In this document: positions 46,554-55,899 of the stretch, one piece after another
Layout of the letters: each line of letters starts with the position of its first letter
Numbering within the stretch: the stretch's first letter is position 1
Origin: Eudorina sp. 2006-703-Eu-15
Lineage: Eukaryota; Chlorophyta; Chlorophyceae; Chlamydomonadales; Volvocaceae
Direction: 5' to 3'
Assembly: GCA_003117195.1 (NCBI GenBank)
Contig: BDSI01000041.1
Span: forward strand, 248,001-312,000
DNA: 64,000 nt
Notes under the pieces: generated by a model
What the model saw: the letters and a program-made list of their open reading frames with translations, nothing else
Told to the model about the DNA's origin: nothing
Databases searched by the model: none
Program-made: the position numbers and the translations under genes

Positions 46554-48297
46554 ATGGCCGACTGGTCCACGACGCTGGACGGCCTTCCTGGCTTATCGGC
46601 GGATGAGAAGGCCGAAGCGCGGCTTATCCTCCTGACTTCGAAATACGTTAAAGATGCCCCGGTGATCGTCTCCGGGCCAGAAGACGTGGCTGCCAAGGTA
46701 GTTAAGGCGCTCCTTCGCAGGGAAGGTCAGTCTGGAACATCAAGAGAGCTTATACAGTCTGGCGATTTTGGAAAGCCGCTTGCCAGAGGAGTGCACTTCG
46801 TAATTTGCTTGTTTTTTTTACTTGTGACCCCCGACTGCTCCCACGTTCAGCCGCGGCGGCTCACCAGGGCTTGGGGAGCCCTAGCATCCCGCGGTTGGGC
46901 TAACGCAAAAAGCGGCACACAGTTCATTGGGAACCGGCATTAGAGTGGGGCCATCGCGTATTGGGGTGGGTATCGGGGTAGGTAGTTGGTGGGGGCTGGG
47001 GGCCACGGTGTGGCGTGCTCGGGGTGTTGGAATATATAGTGCCCCTCCGGTGGGAGGCGGGGCCAGGCTTGACGAGGTCCTTTCCGCGAAAGCAATGTGT
47101 AGCCTTGCGAAGTCTGAGTCCTGACCTTCAATGGGCTCACTGCAGAGGACTAGCAAGGCCGTGCACAGGGAGGGCCGGATGTTATGCGTTTTGGAAATGA
47201 TTTGTTTCGGACTGGGGCTGGCGTGTTCGCAGCCCTGGCCCGGCGCACGCCAGCAGCATCCGATTTCTAATCTGCATGTGCCCCTTCCCCTCCCCCTCCC
47301 CCTCGACATTGTGCTGCAGCGGCGGCTGAGGCGAGTGCGGCAGGAGCTGGTGGATGGATGTGTTATGGGACCTGTGCTTCAGCGGCTTGGCTAGCCTGTG
47401 CACATCTATCTCTGCCTGCTGTATGGGCACAACATGGCACTGGAGCGTGTGTACCCTGGTCGAGTTGGGGGTTAGCATTCCGCGAGTCTCAACTGAAGTT
47501 GCTGTCTCAATGGGACCCGGTGTTCTTGCCTTCCTGTGCAGGCACGGCTGCCGGTGAGGTCTTTGACAATGTTTCTGTCTGTGAGAACTTTGACGATGCT
47601 CCTGATTTCTTCTTTTCGTGTTCCCCACCCACCAGCTGCAGGTGCTGCCAACCAGAGTGAGGCGCCTCTCCTGGGCACAGACGGTGCGTCACTTGCTGAA
47701 CCGAGCAGTACAGAAGCTAGAAGTGAAAACGCGGTTTACTTATGGTTTGCTTTGCATTGGCTGATGCAGACAATGGCGGCTGCTTTTGGAAAAGCAGCTG
47801 GGTTGACATGCTTTTTGAGTACCTTGCTGGTTACCCCAGCCTACATCGATGTGTGCATGGTGGCTTGCAGGCCGGCCAGCTGGTGCACCCACACCAGGAC
47901 TGAAGGACCGCCTCCTCGCATTGGCTGTCCAGTTCATCCTGGTCATGTGCGTGTGTGCATTGGCGACCAGCGCCAGAAATGCACAGGATGGTGTTGATGT
48001 AGCTGTTGATGTGCATTTCTGGCGCTGGTTGCCAAGTGGGTGGACGGCAACAGCCGTGCCAAGCAGATTATCAACAGCTACATGAACACCATTCTGGCGA
48101 TCTGTGGTGTCATCAGCCTGGTGGTGGCACCGCTGGCGTACGCTTGGCGCTATTCCAGGTCATGGCTTTGGGTTATCTTCAACTTCCTCAAAACACTGCA
48201 CAACTGGCATTCCGAGTGGTCGGTTCTGATCACTGTCCCCCTCATCTTTATCCTGGTGGGTGGCGGGCTGGGCATCATCTACACGCTGGGCCCATAA
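46554..48297 (+). pseudogene. Three-TM membrane protein gene, copy C, with fold-back insert
   Basis: Exons 46554-46725, 47320-47349, 47542-47553, 47636-47722 and 47871-48297 are phase-consistent, except for a 56-bp insert at 47960-48015 that shifts the frame. Without it TM1 reads LLALAVQFILVMCVCAFLAL, followed by VAKWVDGNSRAKQIINSYMN, TM2 (ILAICGVISLVVAPLAYAW), WVIFNFLKTLHNWHSEW and TM3 (VLITVPLIFILVGGGLGIIY), with stop TAA 48295-48297. The soluble N-terminal 57 residues are helical and charged, and the linkers are Ala-rich and acidic. With the insert, translation stops within the membrane region unless the insert is removed. The family was not recognised, but three related copies here suggest an expanding local family. 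Confidence 0.55.
47960..48015. repeat. 56-bp fold-back insert
   Basis: The first 23 or so bases are the inverted complement of GTGCATTTCTGGCGCTGGTTGCC immediately downstream. The rest is close to the inverted complement of the ATCAACAGCTACATGAACACC region further downstream. It ends in GTGCA, a short homology with the insertion site. Confidence 0.85.
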
Positions 48298-48525
48298 CAC
48301 TGAAGCAGAGATGGAAAGCAGAGATGGAACAGCTCGTGGAATCATTGCGCATGCGACAAGTGCAGAAGGGGCCTGTGGGGGCGTGGCGGTGGTGAGGCAT
48401 TGCTGCTGCCATGGCACAGGGCGTGTGAAAACCGATAGGAGGCAAATGTGTTGACAGGTGTCAGGATATTGGTGTCCATCGTAGTGCAGTTCCTTCCGTC
48501 AGTTGGTTGAACGGCCGTTGGTTAG

Positions 48526-49059
48526 GCCAAGACGTGTAGTGTATAACGATCCTGGATAAGTATCATGAGATGTCACTGGAAGGCATCTGCCAGCTGGTCC
48601 TTTTCTGATAAGGCATGATACAACAATTTGGTATCGAGACCTGGTCGCGCGGGTTCGAATCCCCCTTGTCACCTGGGCAGGGGGCGGTTACAGCTAGTAC
48701 TTGGGAGGTGGCGGCCCCAAGACTAGGCCGTGAGGGTTCGAATCCTACCGGTGCCTGACCGGGCGCGAGGACGCTCCCTGCTGAGGGGGGATAATTGTAG
48801 TGTATAACGATCCTGGATAAGTATCATGAGATGTCACTGGAAGGCATCTGCCAGCTGGTCCTTTTCTGATAAGGCATGATACAACAAGACGCTCCTCGTG
48901 CGCCTGTTCCAGCACTTCCACTTCAAGCTGGTCCCCGGGCAGGTGCCCCTGGAGCTGTCCGCGGGGATAACCCTGGCACCCAAGCACGGCGCAATACGAC
49001 GCGGATTCCAGCAGAGAGGCGCGATACCGGGGGGACATCGGCGGCGGGGAGGGGGTTGA
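48526..49059 (+). pseudogene. Orphan P450 C-terminal exon, copy C, split by TRIM
   Basis: GCC AAG ACG (48526-48534) continues after the TRIM at CTC (48892). It then matches the copy A exon in frame (LLVRLFQHFHFKLVPGQ) to the same stop at 49057-49059. The retroelement therefore disrupts this exon. Confidence 0.7.
48535..48886 (+). mobile_element. TRIM (terminal-repeat retrotransposon in miniature)
   Basis: 91-bp direct terminal repeats lie at 48535-48625 and 48796-48886, identical as far as I can read. Each starts TG and ends CA. A 5-bp target duplication AGACG lies at 48530-48534 and 48887-48891, and copy A has the single-copy empty site. Three bases after the left repeat is a primer-binding-like TGGTATCGAGACC, which resembles initiator-Met tRNA sites. 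A purine tract (GAGGGGGGATAA) precedes the right repeat. The 170-bp interior codes for nothing but contains two GGTTCGAATCC Pol III B-box-like motifs. Confidence 0.92.
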
Positions 49060-49600
49060 TTGACATACGGTACCATGAAGGGGAGGGTCGCTGAGGTAAA
49101 AAGGGGTTCGGGGGTGGTCAGCGCGCATGTGGCATGGACATGCTTGTGGAGACTCGAACGCAAGGCTTCGGGGTTCTGGAGCCCGAGGAACCTCTACCTG
49201 GCGACCCCCGGGCCTGTCCGCTTGTACTGATGTGGGCATACCAAGGAAGGAGGGCCGCAACGGTCGGGTCCCGGCACCCACCATCAGGTGCAGGACGGGC
49301 ACCTCACGGGCCGCGGACCTCTGCCCCTTTGGGGAAAGGGGAGGAGGGGCGGGCGGGTGTGGGTTGGTGTTTGACGAGAAAGAAAGCATTCGCAACCCCA
49401 CCCGCGCTGGTGGAGGGCTGATCATGAGGAGGTCATTGCTGGGCGACTCTCGAGCACTCCAGTTGGCAGCCATGACTGCGGGCCACCGCCGGGAAAGATG
49501 AATGGCTATTGATGTGGGTGGTAGTTCGCTTACAGGGGCGCCTTTATGGCAGAATACCAATGACTGTTCCGGACTTGTCTTTTTTGTTCTGCTGCGGTGT

Positions 49601-49616
49601 GTTTGCAACTTTGCAT
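49601..49616. other. hAT excision footprint
   Basis: GTTTGCAA followed by CTTTGCAT replaces the MITE plus its two GTTTGCAT target copies found in copy A. The two central bases are the complements of the originals (TG to AC), as expected from hairpin-mediated hAT excision. Confidence 0.85.
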
Positions 49617-50028
49617 GAACGGGATACTTCCTCTTTAACGCGGGCCCAGGGGTGTGCTTGTGGTGCTGGCCCGGTGCGCTGTCGGGGCGCAGTTGTTACA
49701 TGCGCAGTGTGTGGTGAGGGATCTTTGGCTGTCACCGATCGCCCGCGGAGGTCCAGATGTCATCCCATTACCAGTGGCAGCGTGGGATGTGTGTCTGCAG
49801 CCCAAACAGCCAGCGGGGAACACGCACAGCTGTGGTCAGTGCATGAACCGTTGGTGATACATGCAGTGTGCAGTGTGAGTCAGCGGTTCGTCACGTGGTG
49901 TGGTCAGGAAACATATTTATAACGGGGTCCAGTGATCACGTGTTCAAGTCTAAACCGTTCGTAACCGCTTCGAGCCGGCTGCTCACACGCTTCAGTCACC
50001 TCGCTTGCCGTGGATTGCCGCGAGCTAA

Positions 50029-50318
50029 CAAGTCAACCAAACTAAGCACGGGTATGCCACGGGGAGTGTGATTGGCGGGCAGGCGGAATGGAACGCGAAG
50101 GGCAAGTACGGTACGTGGAAGTGTTGCGTTGCTCAACCTGCAAGAGATAGATTCAATATCCACCCAACAACGAGTGCAGGTGACGCGTTTGCTAGGTAAC
50201 GTTGTTTCAGGGAGGAGATAGGGACTCGTCCGCAGCTCCATACCCACAGCCAGCACAGTGGCAAGTATGGTACGCTTCGGTGGTTGCCATTTAATTTGGA
50301 CGAGCTGCAAGTCGGCAA
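50029..50318. other. Spacer after copy C breakpoint
   Basis: A minus-strand frame crosses this stretch (CTRCWVDIESISCRLSNATL), but I recognise no family. Confidence 0.3.
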
Positions 50319-50651
50319 CAGTGTTGCTATCTTCCAAAACGGGGAAATAGAATTCCGCAGATTTCGGGGGCCTTTTTAGGTGCCAGGAAATGAAAAAACC
50401 TCCGAGCAGGTCGGGAAACATTTCGGCGTGTTTCGACAGCAGGGCGACTACTACCTCAGCTACGACAGGGATTCTCAGTCTTGCAGGGGTGAAGCACGCT
50501 TTCCTGGCGTCACGGGTGCATATAGGAGGGTAACCAGGAGTCCTGGACACCGCGTCAGAGTCCCTACAGAGTCAAATAAATGAAATCTCGCAGGTTATCT
50601 CGCAGGTTTTCTGGGGGTCCGTGAAATGAAAAATTCAAGGTTTTGGGCCCG
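50319..50651. mobile_element. Right-truncated relative of the hAT-like MITE
   Basis: It begins CAGTGTTGCTATCTTCCAAA and follows the 27647-28153 element through GGGCCCGTAA, with several indels. It lacks the final 30 or so bases and the right inverted repeat. Confidence 0.82.
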
Positions 50652-51116
50652 TAAGTCCGTGAGATTCCTACTCTCACACTTGGGGGGTGTACGCCTCATC
50701 ACCCCACCAAGATTGAACGGCCCTATAGGGTCCCTGCCGTACTGCTTCAAATAACCGAGGATGCTCAGTTGGGCCTCGAATCATTACATGCTTAATTGGT
50801 ATTGCGTGGAGCTCCAAACTAAGAAAGTTCCGCGTGCAAATGCAGGAAGTCTTTGCAGGCTTTCGACAGGTCCATGTTTATAGCTTGGTGCGCCATCAGA
50901 ATGTGCTCAATTTGTTTTATATTGGATGTTGGATCCCCGGCAACCTGGGTCGGGAGCGGCTCGCTGGGGGGGGCTTTCTTGTGTTGTACAGGGGGCAGAT
51001 TGTATGGATTCAGCCTACGCTTCAATGAACTTCTCACGACACCAATTATGCCCAAGTGCAAAGCGAGAAATGTAGATGTCAGCAAAGAAAATCGTGCTGT
51101 ATTTCATGGAAAAGAG
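50652..51116. other. No gene recognised, lower-GC spacer
   Basis: A minus-strand 88-codon frame at 50819-51085 lacks any recognisable domain. Confidence 0.4.
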
Positions 51117-51262
51117 GTGGAGGGCATGGCAGCATGGGCGTGGGGCTGGGCGGGGTCCTCTGCGGAAGGGGCGGTGGGAAGGGCCGCGGGGGGGGGCCAG
51201 CGGGCGGGTCGGAGGGGAGCAACCGCCTGAAGGCTGACGCGTAGGGCAGTACGGCGGTCTGC
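51117..51262. repeat. Dispersed repeat, second copy
   Basis: Diverged match to 11682-11840 in the same orientation. Confidence 0.72.
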
Positions 51263-51738
51263 GGGGCTGAGGTGAACGCGAGGCTGTGACGGAGGGCGAC
51301 GGAGGGTGACAGAGGGTCGCCGGTACGATGGGGCCCCTGCATAGCCCTCATGCACTGGCTGTGCAGGACACAACCCCAGAGGAGCTGATCTCTCAGCCGT
51401 TCCTGTCATAGGGCAGTACGGCGGTCTGCGGGGCTGAGGTGAACAAGGCTGTGATGGAGGGCGACGGAGGGTGACAGAGGGTCGCCGGTACGACGGGGCC
51501 CCTGCATAGCCCTCATGCACTGGCTGTGCAGGACACAACCCCAGAGGAGCTGATCTCTCAGCCGTTCCTGTCATAGGGCAGTACGGCGGTCTGCGGGGCT
51601 GAGGTGAACAAGGCTGTGACGGAGGGCGACGGAGGGTGACGGAGGGTTGCCGGTACGACGGGGCCCCTGCATAGCCCTCATGCACTGGCTGTGCAGGACA
51701 CAACCCCAGAGGAGCTGATCTCTCAGCCGTTCCTGTCA
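51244..51738. repeat. Minisatellite, three tandem copies of about 165 bp
   Basis: Units start GGGCAGTACGGCGGTCTGCG at 51244, 51411 and 51576, and each ends CTCAGCCGTTCCTGTCA. Copies differ by a few substitutions and a 2-base indel. Confidence 0.95.
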
Positions 51739-52389
51739 AAAGGCCACGTTGACCTGCCACACATGATCCGTCATCATGATGTCATCTTCACACGTTGACC
51801 CACATGCTCAGCCTGCCCCTTGCCCCCACCTTCAGGAAATGCGCACAATCCTGATGTGTTGCCGACCGCGGAAGCACAGAAGGCCCCATTAGCAAAAGGC
51901 CCCATCCTGGCCCCATTATCCATTATGCTGCAAGCCCCCATGTTCATGTCCATGTCCGTGTCCAGTTTCATCACACCCGCACAACATCCGCCCGCTGCAC
52001 TGAGGGCGCCCTTCATGAGTTGTCGATGGGGTCACCGTACACAGCCGCCGTACACAGCCCTGAACGGCAAGGCCTCAATCGACTGCCCTCTCACCGCTGC
52101 TGCATTGTAATGACCCTATCCTTCCCGTTCAAGTAACAACGGACACTACACATTCCGGTCGGCATAACCGCAACACGCACACCCCCACTTTTCGCCGCTC
52201 AGTTGCCTTCACACCCGGTGCACAATATCAATAGAGATAAGATATGTGTGCTGGGAGCAAAAGAGCCCTTGAGTTGCGCGAAGGTTTTATTACATCTCGC
52301 GCGCTCTTGATTCCAGGCGCCGTACTGCCGTACCACAACTTCTCTAAAAGGTGTCCGCCCCCTGGGGCGGGCCTCACCTGGTAAGCCCC
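51739..52389. other. No gene recognised
   Basis: Spacer between the minisatellite and the 3' end of RPB7, with no supported coding region. Confidence 0.45.
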
Positions 52390-52394
52390 TTACA
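52390..52394 (-). terminator. TGTAA poly(A) signal for RPB7
   Basis: TTACA on the + strand is TGTAA on the minus strand, 322 bases past the RPB7 stop. This spacing is usual for volvocine 3' UTRs. Confidence 0.6.
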
Positions 52395-52715
52395 CCCTTT
52401 CCCCCTCCTCTTCCACCCTCTCCCTGGCTTCGTTTCGGGTTTATTTCTGTTTTCAATTTAACCCTCTCCAGTCTGAATATGTGAACTACTTTCCGTTACC
52501 CTCCAGGACAGCGACCCTCCGCAGCCGTGGCCCTATCGCTCTTGGTCTCCAAGTCTCCAGCCCCAAACGCCTCCAGCCCCAAACGCCTCCAGCACCACCG
52601 TCTCCAGCCGTCGCTGCTTTATCCCGGAAGAGCAGCTCCTCCTCCTCCTCCTCCTCTGGCAATATCATTCCCTGTCCTATCACGCCTCTCCACCTCCCCC
52701 TACTCCCCCTCCCGC

Positions 52716-55025
52716 TCATGACAGGTCGCTGCCGATGACGCCCAGGTAGTCCTCCTTCATGGTGGCGATGCAGAACTGCCACCGGAGGGACAGAGAGGGC
52801 GGGGCGGCCGGGGGGTCCAGGGGTGATGAGCAGCGCAGGCAGGTCGAGCCACCCTCCCGGTCCACCCCCCCGGTCCCTCCCGTCCCTGCCCCGAAACCAG
52901 CTGCCCGGATACTGTGTGGGCCATCAACCCCACCGGCAGCCTCCTCCTCCTCCTCCTCCCCTTCCTCGTCCTCATCCCATGCCTCCTTAACCTGCGTGGC
53001 GATACTGCACTGGCCCTAAAGTGCATCCCCCCCCGCCCCGCCTCCACACCTTTCCCCCAGCCCCCCCCCCCCGCTGGGGGTGTCTGGGCTGTTTCTTTGT
53101 AGCCCCCCGCACTCACCACCTCCGTGGGGTCGTACTTGATACCCACAATGCGGACCCGCACGTGGGTGCCGTTCTGGATGTGGGTGGTCTGGTCAACTGA
53201 GATCCAGCTGTTGTCGCCGGATGCGTCGAATTCAAACTCCTCCGGAATGAGCTGCGGCGGCACACAGTACGGCGAAGGGTAGTAGCACGGATTGAGAACA
53301 GGGCGCTTATGCAGGTAGCAGCGCAGCCTGAGTGAGGAGGGCATGACGCGATATGTCACGACGCGACGGGACCCATGGCCGGACGTTGATGCCAACTACC
53401 ATCGTCGGTCCGTCCGTCCGTCCTCTCACACCTGCCCTCTCGGTCCACATCCTCCCCGAGGGGGAGGAAGAAATCCGTGCAGCCGTCAGTGGTGGCCCTT
53501 ACCCCCTTGGCGAGCACCCACGTGGGCAGGGGGTGTTTAGAAAAAGAACCCAGGGCAGGGGTTGTCATCCAGGTGTGCGGGTCCCCGTCACGTGTAAGGG
53601 CATGCGGACACCCCCATCACTCACATGCTGCGTCACGAACAGCTGCAGCGGCCCCGCCTGGGCGAAGAAGCCCATCTGTGGCGGGGGGGGGAGAGCGGCG
53701 GACGGTGGGCGGGCGCAGTAGAGGAGAACAAACGGGGGAAGTAATGGGTAAAGATGGTTGGTGGAAAGCGAACGGGTAGCCCAAGACCGACTGCGCCGCC
53801 TGCCCGAGCTAGGATACCGCAAGGAGGGTGAGGGCAAGGCGGCAACGAGAACGCCTGGAGGCACTTCAGTCCGGAGTGCGGCAGGACGGGGGCCGCGCCA
53901 GGGTAGGGGGCAGTGCATCGGGCAGTTAGTCTCCTCGCGCCGTCACCGTCGTCGTCGTCGTCATCATCTTCGTCCCTGTACCCGGTACCTGGTAGGGGAG
54001 AGTCATCCCTGTACCCGGTACCGATGGGGAGGGGGGAGGGGGCAGCGAGAGGACACAGCCGCCGCTCACCTTGTTGACCGAGGTGACGACTGCATCGAGC
54101 ACCTCCTTCTTGTACGGCCGGCACACGATGCAGCCGTACGTAACATTGAAGGTGGCGTACCCCGACTGGTCCTGACGGATGCGGCCCTGAGGAGGTCGGG
54201 TCGGGTGCGGTCGGGTCGCGCAGGGGGTCGCAACTCAGAGGCGTGCGGCTTGGCAGGGCGGGCAGTGCATATGTGGACTTGCGCGGCCAGATAGTTGCCC
54301 ACATGGTGATCCTTTGGGCATGCCATGCCCTCAATCGCGAAACTCCATCTCCATCTGACGGGCGCGGGGCCTCGGCCGGTGGCTGGTCGAGCTCTTCGCA
54401 GACATGGTCAGCCCCTTAAGGCAGCTGATGCACAGGCGATGCACCACCTGTGCATCGCCTGTGCACCCGGTGGTGACCCGGTGGTGCACAGGCGGTGGTG
54501 CGACGTGGAGATGGCTGAGGCTGGTGACAGCACCTGTCGGTCACTGACAAGTGACCGCCCGGAGAGGGCCCAGTTGGTCAGGTAAGTTGACTCTGCAAGG
54601 CAGGCTAGCGGTCCGGAAGGAGGGCCCCTTCGCGGTTCTGCCTTCGCGCGCGCGCCTCTGTCTGAGGATGGGAATGAAACAGCCACACACACGAGACAGC
54701 TTGTGCCGCGAACGGCCCACGCCGGGCGACGCCCACGCTGCGACTTTGCCGGCGACGCTCCTGGCGACGTGCACACAGCTTACCCGGCCTATGTCATCGA
54801 CCTTGGTCACCGCGACCACGTATCCGTACTTGCCAGTACACGTGCCCTCAGTCTGCGCACCAGGAAAGGTGCGGCAAGCTGTAAGCTGACTGCGGTCTGC
54901 GGACAGATGGCACAGCCGATGCTGACCTCGGCGACGAGCTTTTCGCGGATAACTTCACGCAGCTTTGGTCCAAAATGCTTGGGATGGACGTCAATGGACT
55001 TGTTGAGAGTCAAGTAATAGAACAT
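52716..55025 (-). CDS. RPB7: RNA polymerase II subunit RPB7
   Basis: Six exons on the minus strand, all phase 0 with GT..AG: 55025-54927, 54852-54784, 54186-54070, 53675-53625, 53251-53117 and 52775-52716. They encode 176 residues, the normal length for the family. It opens with MFYYLTLNKSIDVHPKHFGP and continues TGKYGYVVAVTKVDDIG, then CRPYKKEVLDAVVTSVNK. These form the N-terminal RNP-like domain. The OB-fold part follows (MGFFAQAGPLQLFVTQH, IPEEFEFD, RVRIVGIKYDPTEV) and ends EDYLGVIGSDLS. RPB7 pairs with RPB4 to form the Pol II stalk that binds emerging RNA and helps initiation. RPB7 is favoured over RPC25, RPA43 and plant Pol IV/V paralogues by the FYY..L start and the DYLG end. The protein lacks two to three residues of loops seen elsewhere but no core motif. 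Confidence 0.96.
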
Positions 55026-55625
55026 CTCGCTTGGGTCGGAGGGACCACAAGCCAACGTCTGTCGCTGACTTTAATGTCTGTCCTTTGCTTCAAGAATTAA
55101 GATGAAGCTTAGAAGTTGTTGCGTTGTGGCCCGTTTGGTTCAAGTGCGAAAGACTGCACACGAGGCAGTTTGGAACGCATAAAGAACTGCAGCAATGATA
55201 CTCAGGAAATTGTAAAACTCATTACCGCCGGTGTTGAATTAGGTCCACTAACCTGAAAACCAAAATGCACGACAACTTGCCGTTTTTCCGCGCGGGTCCT
55301 ACAGGTCTCCCCCCATATGAAGGCAAAGGATGCAGATAGAATATGCAATCTTAATAATTGTCACTGTTTACCATAAAAGGAACACGTTACCCTAAGTATC
55401 GATCGCTGTTTCAGGTTGAGTCACCCGAGGTACAGCGCGTGCCTCCTTGCAAGGTCTAATCCACACCAGCCAAAGATGTCCGAGTGAAAATTTATGTAAT
55501 AGCTTCATTGATTGCTCGCACGCAGCCCTATCATACCAAGCGTGTCCATTATTACACCCGGTGAACGGTTTTCCCCCTGCGGCGTTTTCCCAGACGCAAG
55601 AGACGGATTTTTACACATTATTACA
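55026..55625. other. RPB7 upstream region, AT-richer, no gene seen
   Basis: This is distinctly lower in GC than its surroundings and holds no recognisable coding sequence. It should contain the RPB7 promoter. Confidence 0.45.
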
Positions 55626-55832
55626 ATGCCGGGACGCATGAAAGTCGGAAAGCAAGGAGGCGTCGACGCCTTGCTGAAGGATGACTTGAACAATTACCGC
55701 AAAGCCTGGGAGAAGATGCGAGTGGCGGAGAAAGTCAACAACGAGCGTGCATTGGAGCACAGGCTTTTGTGGGAGAAGCTCAAGAAGATAAATCCCAACC
55801 CGACGGTGAGGAAGTTAGGAAGTCGACGTTAA
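55626..55832 (+). CDS. Small coiled-coil-like ORF, 68 aa (tentative)
   Basis: ATG 55626 opens a charged, helical 68-residue frame (MPGRMKVGKQGG, then ALLKDDLNNYRKAWEKMR, ending NPTVRKLGSRR and TAA). It lies in the AT-richer stretch upstream of the coiled-coil gene. No family was recognised; it may be a transposon remnant. Confidence 0.3.
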   Translation: MPGRMKVGKQGGVDALLKDDLNNYRKAWEKMRVAEKVNNERALEHRLLWEKLKKINPNPTVRKLGSRR

Positions 55833-55899
55833 GCCGAAGGGTCAAGGAACTTGACACGCGCGGCCCTACCATGCAAATATTGCTATCATAAATCTCACA

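Noticed and set aside
48640..48760. Two tRNA genes inside the TRIM
   Set aside because: Both have a GGTTCGAATCC B-box but the T-stems contain mismatches and no complete cloverleaf was found. They are treated as motifs within the element.
49996..50550. 184-codon minus-strand frame
   Set aside because: Its 5' half is the antisense of the truncated MITE and the rest matches no family I know.
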